NCBI RefSeq assembly: GCF_019693215.1
Contig: NZ_CP081183.1
Location: 561,226 to 625,225 of the forward strand
Length of the DNA stretch: 64,000 bases
Source: Salinarchaeum sp. IM2453
Lineage (GTDB): Archaea > Halobacteriota > Halobacteria > Halobacteriales > Salinarchaeaceae
Direction: 5' to 3'
The position numbers were made by a program, and so were the translations under genes. Below the pieces are notes generated by a model. The model searched no databases and was not told the DNA's origin. It saw only the letters and a list, made by a program, of their open reading frames with translations. Shown here piece by piece: positions 27,181-35,848 of the stretch; position 1 is the first letter of the stretch, and the number at the start of each line of letters is the position of its first letter.

Positions 27181-27338
27181 CGGGGTTCCAGGGAGCAGGA
27201 GATGAAAAGAAGCGTTACGCTAAACGAGTGGCAATGTTCCGGGCACCTGAGCTGCTCGATGAAAATGATCTCAAAACGACATCGACTGGAGCCCGTGGGG
27301 AGAATTTGTTATGATCTGATGAGCTAAGCTCTATCGAG

Positions 27339-28478
27339 CTACGGTGTTTCGACGATCGCGAGAATCTCTGGCGCTCGGTACACCCTCCGGCGTTCTTTCC
27401 CAGTAATTTCATCGATGATCCCGTCGTCGGAGAGCATGTCGATCGCGTTGTAGACGGCCTTTTTGGACCGACCAGTCGCTTCCTGCGCGCGGCTCGCCTG
27501 TAGATACGGTTCCTCAAAGAGGTGGGTGACGACGTCGCAAACAGCTGGGTAGTCCTCGTACTGTTCAAGATATGTGCCTCGAAGGTCTAAGAGCTCTTGG
27601 CCACACTCGTAGGCGTCGTGGGCTTGGTCGCAGATCGCAGTCAACGCGAACCGCACCCACTCGTCCCATGCCCCGTCTCTGCTGACGCGCAACAGTTTGT
27701 CGAAGTACTCGCTCCGGTTTCGGTTGAAATACGCAGACAAGTATAGGTACGGCTCATCAAGCAAGCCAGCGTCGTACAACTGGAGCATGATAAGGAGCCG
27801 TCCGAGTCGGCCGTTCCCGTCGCGGAACGGGTGGATCGTCTCGAACTGGTAATGAGAGAGGACGATATCGATGAGCGGCGGGTAGTTATCCATCCGGTTG
27901 TACGCGATGAGCTGATCGAGTAGCATCGACACGTGGGCCGGGTGGGCCGGGATGAACTGCGCGTCCTCGGAGTTCTGGTTCGGACCGATGATGACAGGGG
28001 TATCTCGGATGGTGCCAGGACGCTTGTCTTCACCACGAACATCGAGTAGGAGCGATTCATGGAGTTCACAGAGGAGGGTGCGGTCGATACTCTCGCCCTG
28101 TTCGAGCCGATCGAACCCCATCTGGATAGCCTCGACGTAGTTGTACGCCTCTCTGATGTCTCGTTCGGATGCTGCTGCCCGTTTAGGGTCGTCGTCTGGC
28201 TCGTGGAGGATGATGTCTGAGACGGTGACTGCGGTGCCTTCGATCTGGGAGCTCATTGCCGCTTCTCGGACCACGAACGGGGCGAGCAGGAGGTTCTCGT
28301 TTTCGATGTGGTCGTGAAGGGTCGAAAGCTGGCCGAGCGCGTAGAGAGCGTCGCCGTAGGCGTCGAGAATCTCCGAAGTGAGTTCAAGCTTTGGAGGGAG
28401 GCTTGCCGGATTGTAGCAGGGGAGTCCGTTGTGTGGCTCGATCCGACCAGGCCCATCTTCGAACTCAGCGGGGTTCAT
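27339..28478 (-). CDS. Fic-family adenylyltransferase (class II inhibitory helix)
   Basis: A 379-residue Fic protein. The ATG at 28478 is chosen because the longer open frame upstream runs into an IS fragment. The catalytic motif HPFRDGNGRLGR starts at H216, the flap-like FIPAHPAHV lies near 175-183, and the inhibitory motif SSQIEGT at 76-82 (S/TxxxE-G) is N-terminal as in class II Fic enzymes. The last 80 residues form a winged-helix segment (ASRAQEATGRSKKAVYNAID). Fic proteins AMPylate target proteins; the target here is unknown. It closes a toxin-rich island. Confidence 0.88.
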   Translation of the reverse strand: MNPAEFEDGPGRIEPHNGLPCYNPASLPPKLELTSEILDAYGDALYALGQLSTLHDHIENENLLLAPFVVREAAMSSQIEGTAVTVSDIILHEPDDDPKRAAASERDIREAYNYVEAIQMGFDRLEQGESIDRTLLCELHESLLLDVRGEDKRPGTIRDTPVIIGPNQNSEDAQFIPAHPAHVSMLLDQLIAYNRMDNYPPLIDIVLSHYQFETIHPFRDGNGRLGRLLIMLQLYDAGLLDEPYLYLSAYFNRNRSEYFDKLLRVSRDGAWDEWVRFALTAICDQAHDAYECGQELLDLRGTYLEQYEDYPAVCDVVTHLFEEPYLQASRAQEATGRSKKAVYNAIDMLSDDGIIDEITGKERRRVYRAPEILAIVETP

Positions 28479-28504
28479 TACAATACAGATGGTTCTCAAC
28501 CCGC

Positions 28505-28601
28505 ATAAGTGTACTGAATCCCGATCAAATACACTTAAAGAAGATTCAAACCAGAATAAGTGTACTGAATCCCGATCAAATACACTTACAGAAGATTCAA
28601 A
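28505..28601. repeat. Two tandem 46-bp repeats in the Fic promoter region
   Basis: Two nearly identical units (28505-28550 and 28556-28601, period 51) differ by one base. Each contains the inverted arms AAGTGTA and TACACTT with a 16-base centre, followed by GAAGATTCAAA. They lie 27 bases upstream of the fic start and look like a duplicated operator. Confidence 0.75.
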
Positions 28602-28644
28602 AAAGAAACCAAAGCGGATTCCCCGCCCCACCGTGGGCGGAGTT

Positions 28645-28757
28645 CCGAGGCCGAGATCCTTGCAGACACCAATCGCTGTTTCCACCCGTGAGCGTTGATC
28701 ATACGTCTTATCGAGTTGTTTCTGCCAGAGACGAACTATGTCGCTGTGCTGTTTGAT
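28645..28757 (-). mobile_element. Fragment of the IS5-type transposase
   Basis: About 113 bases nearly identical to 13842-13953 of the intact IS5 transposase (coding KQLDKTYDQRSRVETAIGVC). It has no inverted repeats and is trapped between the Fic promoter repeats and the TnpB element. Confidence 0.8.
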
Positions 28758-28799
28758 GCTGTCGCGTTTCGAGTATACAAAAGCTGGTGCTGCGAAAGA

Positions 28800-30180
28800 A
28801 TAGCAGCATCTGGATAAAGCAGTGAACCGCCTCGGGGTCAAGCCCCGAGGCTTCCCGTTTCAATGACGCGACTTGCAGGAACCGATGAAGACCGGCCTCC
28901 ATCGGTTTCCACAGCGGTCGCAGTCTCCACGGGCGTGACTTTGGCGTGTCCCTTACCTAGTTGTTCAAGACCGCGAGAAAGAACATTGTACGACGCATTC
29001 GCATCTCTGTCCACCTTGAACCCACAACTCGGGCAACTGTGTTCTCGTACCCACAACGGTTTCTCCGTTTTAACGCCACACTCAGCGCACTCTTTGGTTG
29101 TTCCTGCAGGGTCTACTTGCACGACGTGCGTGCCGTACAAGTCGCCCTTGTACTCCAGCATCTCGATGAACCCACGCCACGCAGCGTCCTGCTTGTTCCG
29201 CGCATTCCCGCGCTGTTGAAGCATTCCCGAGGCGTCCAGATCTTCAACGAACACGGCGTCGTACGTCCTGACGAGCCACATGGAGAGCTTGTGCTGGAAG
29301 TCTTCGACCTTTCGCTTGATTCGACGCTTACCTTTGGCGACCTCCCGGCGTTGGTTCGCCCAGTTGTTGCTCCCGTGTTCCTTGCGAGAGAGACTGCGCT
29401 GTTCTCGGCGCAAGCGGTCGTACTCGTCGGAGAGGTCGAGCCAGTCCACGCTGTCTCCATCGCTCGTATATATGTAGTTCTGGATTCCAAGGTCAACGCC
29501 AACGCAATCTTCCACGTCTAGGTCATCTACGTCGGGTTTCTCGGGGAGAGCGGTGTCTTCAACTTCGAGGCCGAACGTGACGTACCACTCACCCGTTGTC
29601 TCTTTTTTCAGCGTCACCTCTTTGATGTCTGCGTTGTCGGGAAGGGATCGGTGGTAGCGGATTGGGATGTCACCGATTTTCGAGAGCCAGAGCGTGGCAG
29701 TCTGGCCACTCGTGTTTTTGAGTTCGAAACCGGACTGCGAGTATGTCATGCTCTGGTACTCTCGCGGTGATTTCCACTGAAGTTCACCGACCTTGTATCC
29801 CTGCTCTTTTTTGTCTGAGAGGCTGCTGAGGTTGTTGTAGAAGCGTTCGACGGTTTTCTGCAACGCCTTCGAGTGGACTTCTTTAAAGACGGGCCATTCG
29901 TCTTTCCACTCGGTGAGACGTTTTTGGTGTTGGTACGCGGAACCGATGTTGTCTTCGTCGGTGTCGAGGGTGTTGTATTCGTAGCGGGTGTGGTTGTAGG
30001 CTTGGCGGTGAATGTCGATGTGGCGTTCCGCTTCCGCAGTTATACCTGTTCGGTTAGGATAGGCGCGGAAACGGTAATCGTACCACATCGTTGTACCGTG
30101 ATTATTGGTATGTTTCGACTTAATCGTTTGGTTCACGAGCTGTCGGCTTCATCCACAGGGTCAAGCCCCATGACATTCGC
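28800..30180 (-). mobile_element. IS1341-type (TnpB-only) element
   Basis: It carries tnpB but no tnpA. The right end is the hairpin CCTCGGGGTCAAGCCCCGAGG (28831-28851), which overlaps the tnpB stop. The left end is the CATCCACAGGGTCAAGCCCC hairpin near 30150-30170 followed by TTCGCC. The overlap of gene 3' end and right end is where the guide-like omegaRNA of TnpB elements is encoded. Exact ends are approximate. Confidence 0.7.
28838..30088 (-). CDS. tnpB: RNA-guided nuclease TnpB
   Basis: About 416 residues from the ATG at 30088 (WYDYRFRAYPNRTG, the usual TnpB N-terminus); an earlier start at 30136 is possible. The RuvC-like residues are in VGVDLGIQNYIY (Asp), AVFVEDLDASGML (Glu) and DRDANASYNVLSRG (Asp). 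The zinc ribbon is KECAECGVKTEK, then HSCPSCGFKVDRD. TnpB cleaves DNA guided by an RNA from the element's right end and promotes element retention. The reading frame looks intact. Confidence 0.9.
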   Translation of the reverse strand: MWYDYRFRAYPNRTGITAEAERHIDIHRQAYNHTRYEYNTLDTDEDNIGSAYQHQKRLTEWKDEWPVFKEVHSKALQKTVERFYNNLSSLSDKKEQGYKVGELQWKSPREYQSMTYSQSGFELKNTSGQTATLWLSKIGDIPIRYHRSLPDNADIKEVTLKKETTGEWYVTFGLEVEDTALPEKPDVDDLDVEDCVGVDLGIQNYIYTSDGDSVDWLDLSDEYDRLRREQRSLSRKEHGSNNWANQRREVAKGKRRIKRKVEDFQHKLSMWLVRTYDAVFVEDLDASGMLQQRGNARNKQDAAWRGFIEMLEYKGDLYGTHVVQVDPAGTTKECAECGVKTEKPLWVREHSCPSCGFKVDRDANASYNVLSRGLEQLGKGHAKVTPVETATAVETDGGRSSSVPASRVIETGSLGA

Positions 30181-30201
30181 CTCGACAGCCTGTAAAATTA
30201 C

Positions 30202-30218
30202 GTTGCAGCAGCTGCAAC
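30202..30218. promoter_or_regulatory. Perfect palindrome upstream of the RHH gene
   Basis: GTTGCAGCAGCTGCAAC is a 17-base perfect palindrome 22 bases before the RHH start. A near copy, GTTGCAGCGGCTGCAAT, lies at 30455-30471 inside the 3' end of the same gene. Both are probable operator sites for the RHH protein. Confidence 0.6.
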
Positions 30219-30240
30219 TGGTTTTTAGGGAGTTTTACAG

Positions 30241-30480
30241 ATGTCAAACACGGAATTTGGCGTGTCCATTGCGGATGAACTCCTCGAAGAATTGGATGAA
30301 CTGACCGAGGAGTGTGTGGATCTGCAAGCAAGCCGTTCAGAGGTTGTTGAGGCGATTCTGACAGCGTACTTCCAGAGTGATGTTGACCACAAGGCACGAG
30401 TCCGCAAGCTCATCATCCCCGCCGAAAAGAGACTCTTTGAAGAGTTTTCTTTCCGTTGCAGCGGCTGCAATCGATTCTAA
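30241..30480 (+). CDS. Ribbon-helix-helix (CopG-like) regulator with C-terminal CxxC
   Basis: A 79-residue protein: FGVSIADELLEELDELTEEC forms the strand and first helix, and SRSEVVEAILTAYFQ forms the second helix of an RHH fold. It ends with RCSGCNRF, a lone CxxC. The palindromes before the start and at the 3' end suggest autoregulation. It is transcribed away from the TnpB element and convergent with the ABC exporter. Confidence 0.7.
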   Translation: MSNTEFGVSIADELLEELDELTEECVDLQASRSEVVEAILTAYFQSDVDHKARVRKLIIPAEKRLFEEFSFRCSGCNRF

Positions 30481-30547
30481 GCCAGTATCTTCACAAAGAG
30501 TGAGAGACTGCACCACTAGCCTTTAGATACTCGAAACGCGACAGCAG

Positions 30548-32347
30548 TCACTGAGATTGTATAGTGTACAAGCTCGCATACTGTCCATCATTGTCAAGCA
30601 ATTCGTGATGTGTCCCTTCCTCAACGATTTCACCATCTTCCATCGTGTAAATCCGATCTGCATTCTCAACCGTTGAGAGCCGGTGAGCAATTGCGATCAT
30701 CGCATAATCACGGTCCATCTGCTCGATAGCACGCTGAACCTCACGTTCGAGATGGGAATCAAGATCACTGGTTGCTTCATCTAAAATGAGCAGATCAGCA
30801 TCGGTCAACAGCGCACGAGCCAAGGCAACCCGCTGTTTCTGTCCACCGGAAAGACGGACCCCGTCATCACCAAGTTGGGTATCATATCCGTCTGGCAGAT
30901 CATCAATAAACTGATCAACTTTGGCAATCCGACAGACACGATCAATCTCGGCTTCGGTTGCATTACGATTACCAATCGTGAGGTTATACCGGAGCGTATC
31001 ATTGAAAATAAACGGATCCTGGCGGACAACCGCAATCCGATCTCGCCAGCTATCAACATCCATGTCTGTAATCCGATGGCCATTTGCCCGAATTGCACCA
31101 CGATCAGGATCATACAGCCGTGCCAATAGGGACACAATCGTCGATTTACCGGCTCCGGACTGGCCAACAAAGGCAACAAACTCGCCTTTCTTTACGTCGA
31201 AGTCAACGCCGTTGAGGACTTTCTCATCTTCTTCATAGGCGAAGTGGACATCATCGAATTCGACATCTCGCACCTCATTTGGTGCTGGCTCACCGGATTC
31301 ACGCTGTTCAGCGCGCTCATCAAGATCATCAATAAACTGCTGGGTCCGAACTAAGTGTGGCAGATGGTTTTCGATCTTGTAGTAGTATTTATTCAATTTA
31401 CTTACTTTCGGTCCCATCTGATACATAGCAAACAAGAAGACACCAAGGGCACCGATTGAAAGATCCGCAACGGTAAGCGCCAAGTAGATTAGCACGAAGA
31501 CCGCCCCAGCAACACCAAGATTATAGAAGTTATCCAGAATTGCTTGGTTCCGGCTCTGTCGGATTTTATACTCTGTGTATGTATCAACAGCGCCTTTGAA
31601 GTCTTGATACAGTTCCTCGGCAAGATTAAAGAGTCGGACATCCCGAATACCCTGTGTACCAGCCTGTGCGGTTTCCTGACGACGTTCATTTGCCTGTGCA
31701 ACAATTTGTCCAAGATCATAGCCGGGCTCAATAATTCGGCGTAAGAACACGGTCAGAAAGCCGAGCACACCAACTGCAAACAGTGTAAGCCATGGTGATA
31801 TAACGACTGCAACGGTCAAGTACACGAAGACCAAGAACAGTTTCTCGAAGAATCTGACGACGTATCGAATCACCTTTGCGCTGTATCGTGTTTCAGTAAT
31901 AATGGCGTTAAGAATATCATCGGATCCTTCTTCATCGAAGTACTCAACTTCTGCCTCAATTGCATTATCAAAGGCACGCGTCTGCAGATCACGGATATAG
32001 TAATTCTGCAGCGCTGCCTGAAACCACGCAACAAGAAAGCTCGTTGTATACCGGACGGTCATGACCACAATGACACCAAGGATGACATAGCCAAGTGTAA
32101 ATGGAATCCCAAGCGTCTGATAGGCAGTCACGAAGTATGCCATGAGTCCGTCTGCTTCTGCAACCGGATCATCAAGCTGTACAATCTCGATGACCGGCAT
32201 AATGAAGCTCAGTCCAATGCCCTCAAGTGCAGCTGCAAGTAGTCCCAGCCCGATAATCAGAACAGTAAATTTGGGATCGAACTTGGCAACATCAAGTAAC
32301 GCATTGATTTTCTCCTCACGTGAGACGGACTCAGTATCGTCAGACAT
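30548..32347 (-). CDS. ABC exporter (fused TM and ATPase), flippase candidate
   Basis: A 599-residue half-transporter. The N-terminal about 330 residues hold six hydrophobic helices (for example FTVLIIGLGLLAAALEGIGL and LTLFAVGVLGFLTVFLR). The ATPase follows, with Walker A GQSGAGKSTIVSLL, signature LSGGQKQRVALARAL, Walker B LLILDEATSDLDSH and the switch His in IAIAHRLS. The type resembles MsbA/PglK exporters. Given the surrounding glycan genes it could flip a lipid-linked glycan, as PglK does in Campylobacter; that role is inferred. It is divergent from the nucleotidyltransferase at 32572. Confidence 0.87.
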   Translation of the reverse strand: MSDDTESVSREEKINALLDVAKFDPKFTVLIIGLGLLAAALEGIGLSFIMPVIEIVQLDDPVAEADGLMAYFVTAYQTLGIPFTLGYVILGVIVVMTVRYTTSFLVAWFQAALQNYYIRDLQTRAFDNAIEAEVEYFDEEGSDDILNAIITETRYSAKVIRYVVRFFEKLFLVFVYLTVAVVISPWLTLFAVGVLGFLTVFLRRIIEPGYDLGQIVAQANERRQETAQAGTQGIRDVRLFNLAEELYQDFKGAVDTYTEYKIRQSRNQAILDNFYNLGVAGAVFVLIYLALTVADLSIGALGVFLFAMYQMGPKVSKLNKYYYKIENHLPHLVRTQQFIDDLDERAEQRESGEPAPNEVRDVEFDDVHFAYEEDEKVLNGVDFDVKKGEFVAFVGQSGAGKSTIVSLLARLYDPDRGAIRANGHRITDMDVDSWRDRIAVVRQDPFIFNDTLRYNLTIGNRNATEAEIDRVCRIAKVDQFIDDLPDGYDTQLGDDGVRLSGGQKQRVALARALLTDADLLILDEATSDLDSHLEREVQRAIEQMDRDYAMIAIAHRLSTVENADRIYTMEDGEIVEEGTHHELLDNDGQYASLYTIQSQ

Positions 32348-32571
32348 ACAGCAATTGTTAGGAGTTGAACGGTCAACGAAAATAATACCACCGGAATGAT
32401 GCCACGAAATTCAATTCCGTCCGGGAAGCATCTGGGCAACACCACTCTGCCAGAAAGATATGCACACAACGACACGCAACAAACAGATATATGCTGTAAA
32501 ACAGTATTTTCAACAGCGTGACCGCCGGAATGTGCATTCAGTGTCAATCAATAAGAATTTGAGGGACAGGT

Positions 32572-33555
32572 ATGAAGGTAGAAAGTATGGATGCAGTGGT
32601 GCTTGCTGGTGGATATGCAACACGGTTGTGGCCAATCACCCGACATCGGCCGAAGATGGTACTCCCAATCGGAGAAACAACAGTCATTGATCGTGTACTC
32701 AGTGATCTTGAAACAGATGATCGCATCTCGTCTGTGTATCTCTCGACCAATGCACGATTCAAAGACACATTCGAGGCGTTACTGGCAGACCGTCCATACA
32801 CAAAGCCGGTCCTCTCAATTGAACAGACAACTGCAGAAACAGAAAAACTGGGTGTCATCGGAGCACTGGCACAGCTCATCGAGCGGGAATCAATCACAGA
32901 TGATCTACTCGTGATCGCCGGGGATAATTACATTAGCTTCAGTGTCTCTGCGTTTCTTGATCAGTTCAACCAGACAGGGCAACCGACAATTGCTGCATAC
33001 GATGTTGGCTCAACACAGCAGGCACAGCAATATGGCGTAATCGAAACTAAAGATGGACAGCTCACAAACTTCGAAGAAAAGCCGGAAAGTCCGGATAGTT
33101 CATTGGTCTCAATTGCGTGCTACGGATTTCCGAGCGATGTTGTCTCGCTGTTTGACACATATCTCACAGACGGGAATAATCCAGACGAGCCGGGATGGTT
33201 TATCCAGTGGCTCTACCAGCGACAGCAAGTAGCCGTGTTCACATTCGATGAGGCGTGGTTTGATATTGGAACGCCACAAGCCTATCTTGAGACTGTTGCT
33301 CATCATCTAAACGGCGATGTGCATGTTGCCCCATCTGCAACTGTTAAAGATAGTGACCTCAACGAAAATGTCCATGTCATGCCAGGGGCAACAGTGACTG
33401 ATAGTTCGCTCGAGCAGTGCGTGGTCTTTCCAGAAACTGAAATCCATGACTGTGATTTAGAGCAAACGATTGTCGATGAGCAAGCACGACTGCAGAATCT
33501 CACATTGACCGGATCAACCATTGGAGCACACTCGGAGGTATATGGGGAGCGGTAA
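32572..33555 (+). CDS. Sugar-1-phosphate nucleotidyltransferase (AglF/RmlA-like) with beta-helix tail
   Basis: A 327-residue enzyme. The activation loop is VVLAGGYATRLWPITRHRPK with KMVLPIGETT after it; the metal site is LLVIAGDNYI and FEEKPESPDS is the conserved Lys region. The last 70 residues are a short left-handed beta-helix (VHVAPSATVKDSDLNENVHV). Haloferax AglF, a glucose-1-phosphate uridylyltransferase of protein N-glycosylation, belongs to the same group. The likely product is a UDP- or dTDP-hexose for the glycan made here. ATGs at 32572 and 32587 are both possible starts. Confidence 0.85.
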   Translation: MKVESMDAVVLAGGYATRLWPITRHRPKMVLPIGETTVIDRVLSDLETDDRISSVYLSTNARFKDTFEALLADRPYTKPVLSIEQTTAETEKLGVIGALAQLIERESITDDLLVIAGDNYISFSVSAFLDQFNQTGQPTIAAYDVGSTQQAQQYGVIETKDGQLTNFEEKPESPDSSLVSIACYGFPSDVVSLFDTYLTDGNNPDEPGWFIQWLYQRQQVAVFTFDEAWFDIGTPQAYLETVAHHLNGDVHVAPSATVKDSDLNENVHVMPGATVTDSSLEQCVVFPETEIHDCDLEQTIVDEQARLQNLTLTGSTIGAHSEVYGER

Positions 33556-33688
33556 AGAAACGTTGGCCTGAGAAGCGTCCAATAGCGTACCTAACTTGGC
33601 TGGAGGTGCACAAGTCTGAGTTCTTTTCACCGTTGAGGCCATGGTCGTTTGTCTCGCTACCGTTGTACTTTTTCTCGCCCTTCCTGAT

Positions 33689-33931
33689 TCAGAAATCCAT
33701 CATCCCGGCCGGTCTTCCGCTCAGCAAGCGCATCTTGAATTCCTCAGCAGAGACGCCTACAAGTTCGGCTGCTCGATTGAGGCTTATGGCTTCTGAGCGG
33801 TATTATTCGACGGCGACAAACAAGGGAAGCCTCGGACGCTGCCGGAGCAATTCACGAACCGTATCTGAGACCACAGCATCCTCATCTTCATATCCGCCAA
33901 GTGCCGCAATTGTTTCGATGTTCATATTCAT
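33689..33931 (-). pseudogene. UPF0175 antitoxin-like gene with in-frame stop
   Basis: Reads NIETIAALGGYEDEDAVVSD, then VRELLRQRPRL, stop, then YRSEAISLNRAAELVGVSAE. A single TAA (about 33803-33805) interrupts an otherwise continuous UPF0175 pattern of 80 codons. The open frame extends upstream to 34069 with a segment (RYHWLISLDRQRLFYHYRGT) I do not recognise, perhaps the end of a lost partner gene. Confidence 0.6.
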
Positions 33932-34069
33932 CGCGTCTAATTCCGATGGATATTGTGGTAAGTTGTGCTCGTCTGCCAGTATCTTAATCATGTTTGTCCC
34001 ACGGTAATGATAGAACAGTCGCTGTCGGTCCAGTGAAATAAGCCAATGGTATCGTGTCTTTGGATTCAA

Positions 34070-34906
34070 GACGACAGCGAGTTAGTTTATTTACACGAGT
34101 AAACCATTGATATTAGTCATGCGGAACCCCCGTTCTTTTGTTTCTGCTGTTTCCGCTGATGATAACTATTTATAAGTTCCCCCCACCCGTCATTTCCGCT
34201 GTTCTCGGAGATAAACAGAAGTAGGGTTAAATTTAGAAATGGGTGTAAGCATGTTCTTGACCTGCTCCCCCGACTGGCGGGGGTTTTCGCCTGTACCACC
34301 TGTAGTCAAGCGATGTTTTCTTGATTATCATCAGAGTTGCTAAGTTCATGAGATATCTCTTCTGAGGAGCGCACTAAGGACCGTTTTCTGCTCTGATTCG
34401 AACGTCGCTCTGGCTACTTGAGTAATAATAAGATCATACTTTGAAGTACGATTATCAAAAGCCGGTTATTCACCCAATAGCATAGCTCAAATGCCAGATT
34501 TTATAACAGGATCTCCTTTCTGTAGATCCTGATACTGAGACAAGAAATGCAATCTCTATGATTCATTTGGTTGCCACTCAGGAATCTCACCGTCATAGAA
34601 ATCTGACTGTGTAGGCAAGGCACCTTCTAACGAGACGACGGCGAACAGGGTGTCAACAATCTTCTGCAGGAAATTGACCACCAGTTTGTTCACTCAACAG
34701 CCGAAGCAAACGTGCGAAGCAGAGTCCTTTAGCAACGATGGCCAGCAGTCGGACACTTGTGAATGAGTTAGCGTACAGTGGATCAGTATTCTTGTCGTAT
34801 AATAAATCTCGCTACATGACTAGATAATCACATGTAACTCGCTTTATAAACGCGTGACATAAGTAAATTTAAACTCTGTTTGGTTCCCTGTTTTCTTTCA
34901 AGCAGA
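34070..34906. other. Gene-free region with an IS1341-type left-end hairpin
   Basis: About 840 bases without a supported gene. Around 34260-34290 the sequence CTCCCCCGACTGGCGGGGGT followed by TTTCGCC resembles the left-end hairpins of the TnpB elements in this window, so an old element probably lies here. The rest is AT-rich and unassigned. Confidence 0.4.
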
Positions 34907-35642
34907 ATGCCAACCGGGAAGCTAAGAAGGTTCTCAAAAAACATGAATAAATATGATACACGCACAGTATTTCATTCTGCCTTCAATTCTATCGTATCAT
35001 GGGCAAGTGATCGGTGGAGCCGGACTAAAAACCAAATTAAGTATAGGAAATCTTACCCAAGTCCGTATAAATTGATCCGCATTGATCCAAATAACGTAGA
35101 TTGGTTGATTGTCCCTCGTTACATTAAGCCCGATAAGTATAAAACCTATATTCATGCAGGTGACTGGGATCAAGCATATTCCGACGAAGTAGTTCATTAT
35201 ATGGGAACTTCAGAAGGATACGATGATCGTTCATCTCCAAAACTCATTAACTTTGAAAATTTTACATTCTGTACTTCTCTTGAGAGACATTTCAAGGGAT
35301 AATGTACCGTGGGAAGAAACAGAGATTTACAATAAGTTGATGTCCAGAGATATCTCAAGCAGATATGATAGTGATGATAACATAAAAGCTAGATTAGGCG
35401 AAGTGGATGTACTTCATAATCAAGTTGATGAGAACGGATACATGTCTCAGCGACAACTGCAATATAAAGATGATACTGCTTTTTCGCCAACAGAGAAAAG
35501 TCCACCTGAAAAAGAAGAAGTTCTTGTAAACATTGGGCGAGACGGTGAAATTATATTCTGTACTGGGCGGCATCGCTTCTGTGTTGCCCGTGTGTTAGAT
35601 ATTGATCAGATCCCAGTGAGGGTTCACGTCAGGCACCAGTAG
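34907..35642 (+). pseudogene. ParB/Srx-like protein gene with a frameshift
   Basis: The N-terminal half has the family's PYKLIRIDPNNVDW and ends LERHFKG-stop at 35302. The C-terminal half continues in the next frame as DNVPWEETEIYNKLM and then EVLVNIGRDGEIIFCTGRHR, the ParB-like catalytic or binding loop. Dropping one G from the GGG near 35294-35298 joins HFK to DNVPWEETE, so a single-base insertion is the only lesion in the body. Compared with its relatives the C-terminal tail after VHVRHQ is missing. It is one of four paralogues in the window (see 41136, 43499-45663 and 45822). Confidence 0.7.
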
Positions 35643-35848
35643 TTGAAAGTACACCCCAAATACGGAACGTATTCTGGCCCACTTGATGCAGTTTACTGTC
35701 CCAAAACGAAGCTGGCAGCGAAGACTCTTCTCAAATGTGAGTTTTATCTGATAGCTCGGGGTGAAATTAGCGACGAAACGCGAGAACAGCCGACCGTTGA
35801 CGAGTGCTGCGGCTCACCGTTTTGCTACCACGAGAAGCGGTTCAGACG

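Noticed and set aside
28479-28841. 5' extension of the Fic open frame to 500 codons
   Set aside because: The extension runs through the tandem repeats and an IS5 transposase fragment; the real Fic N-terminus starts at 28478.
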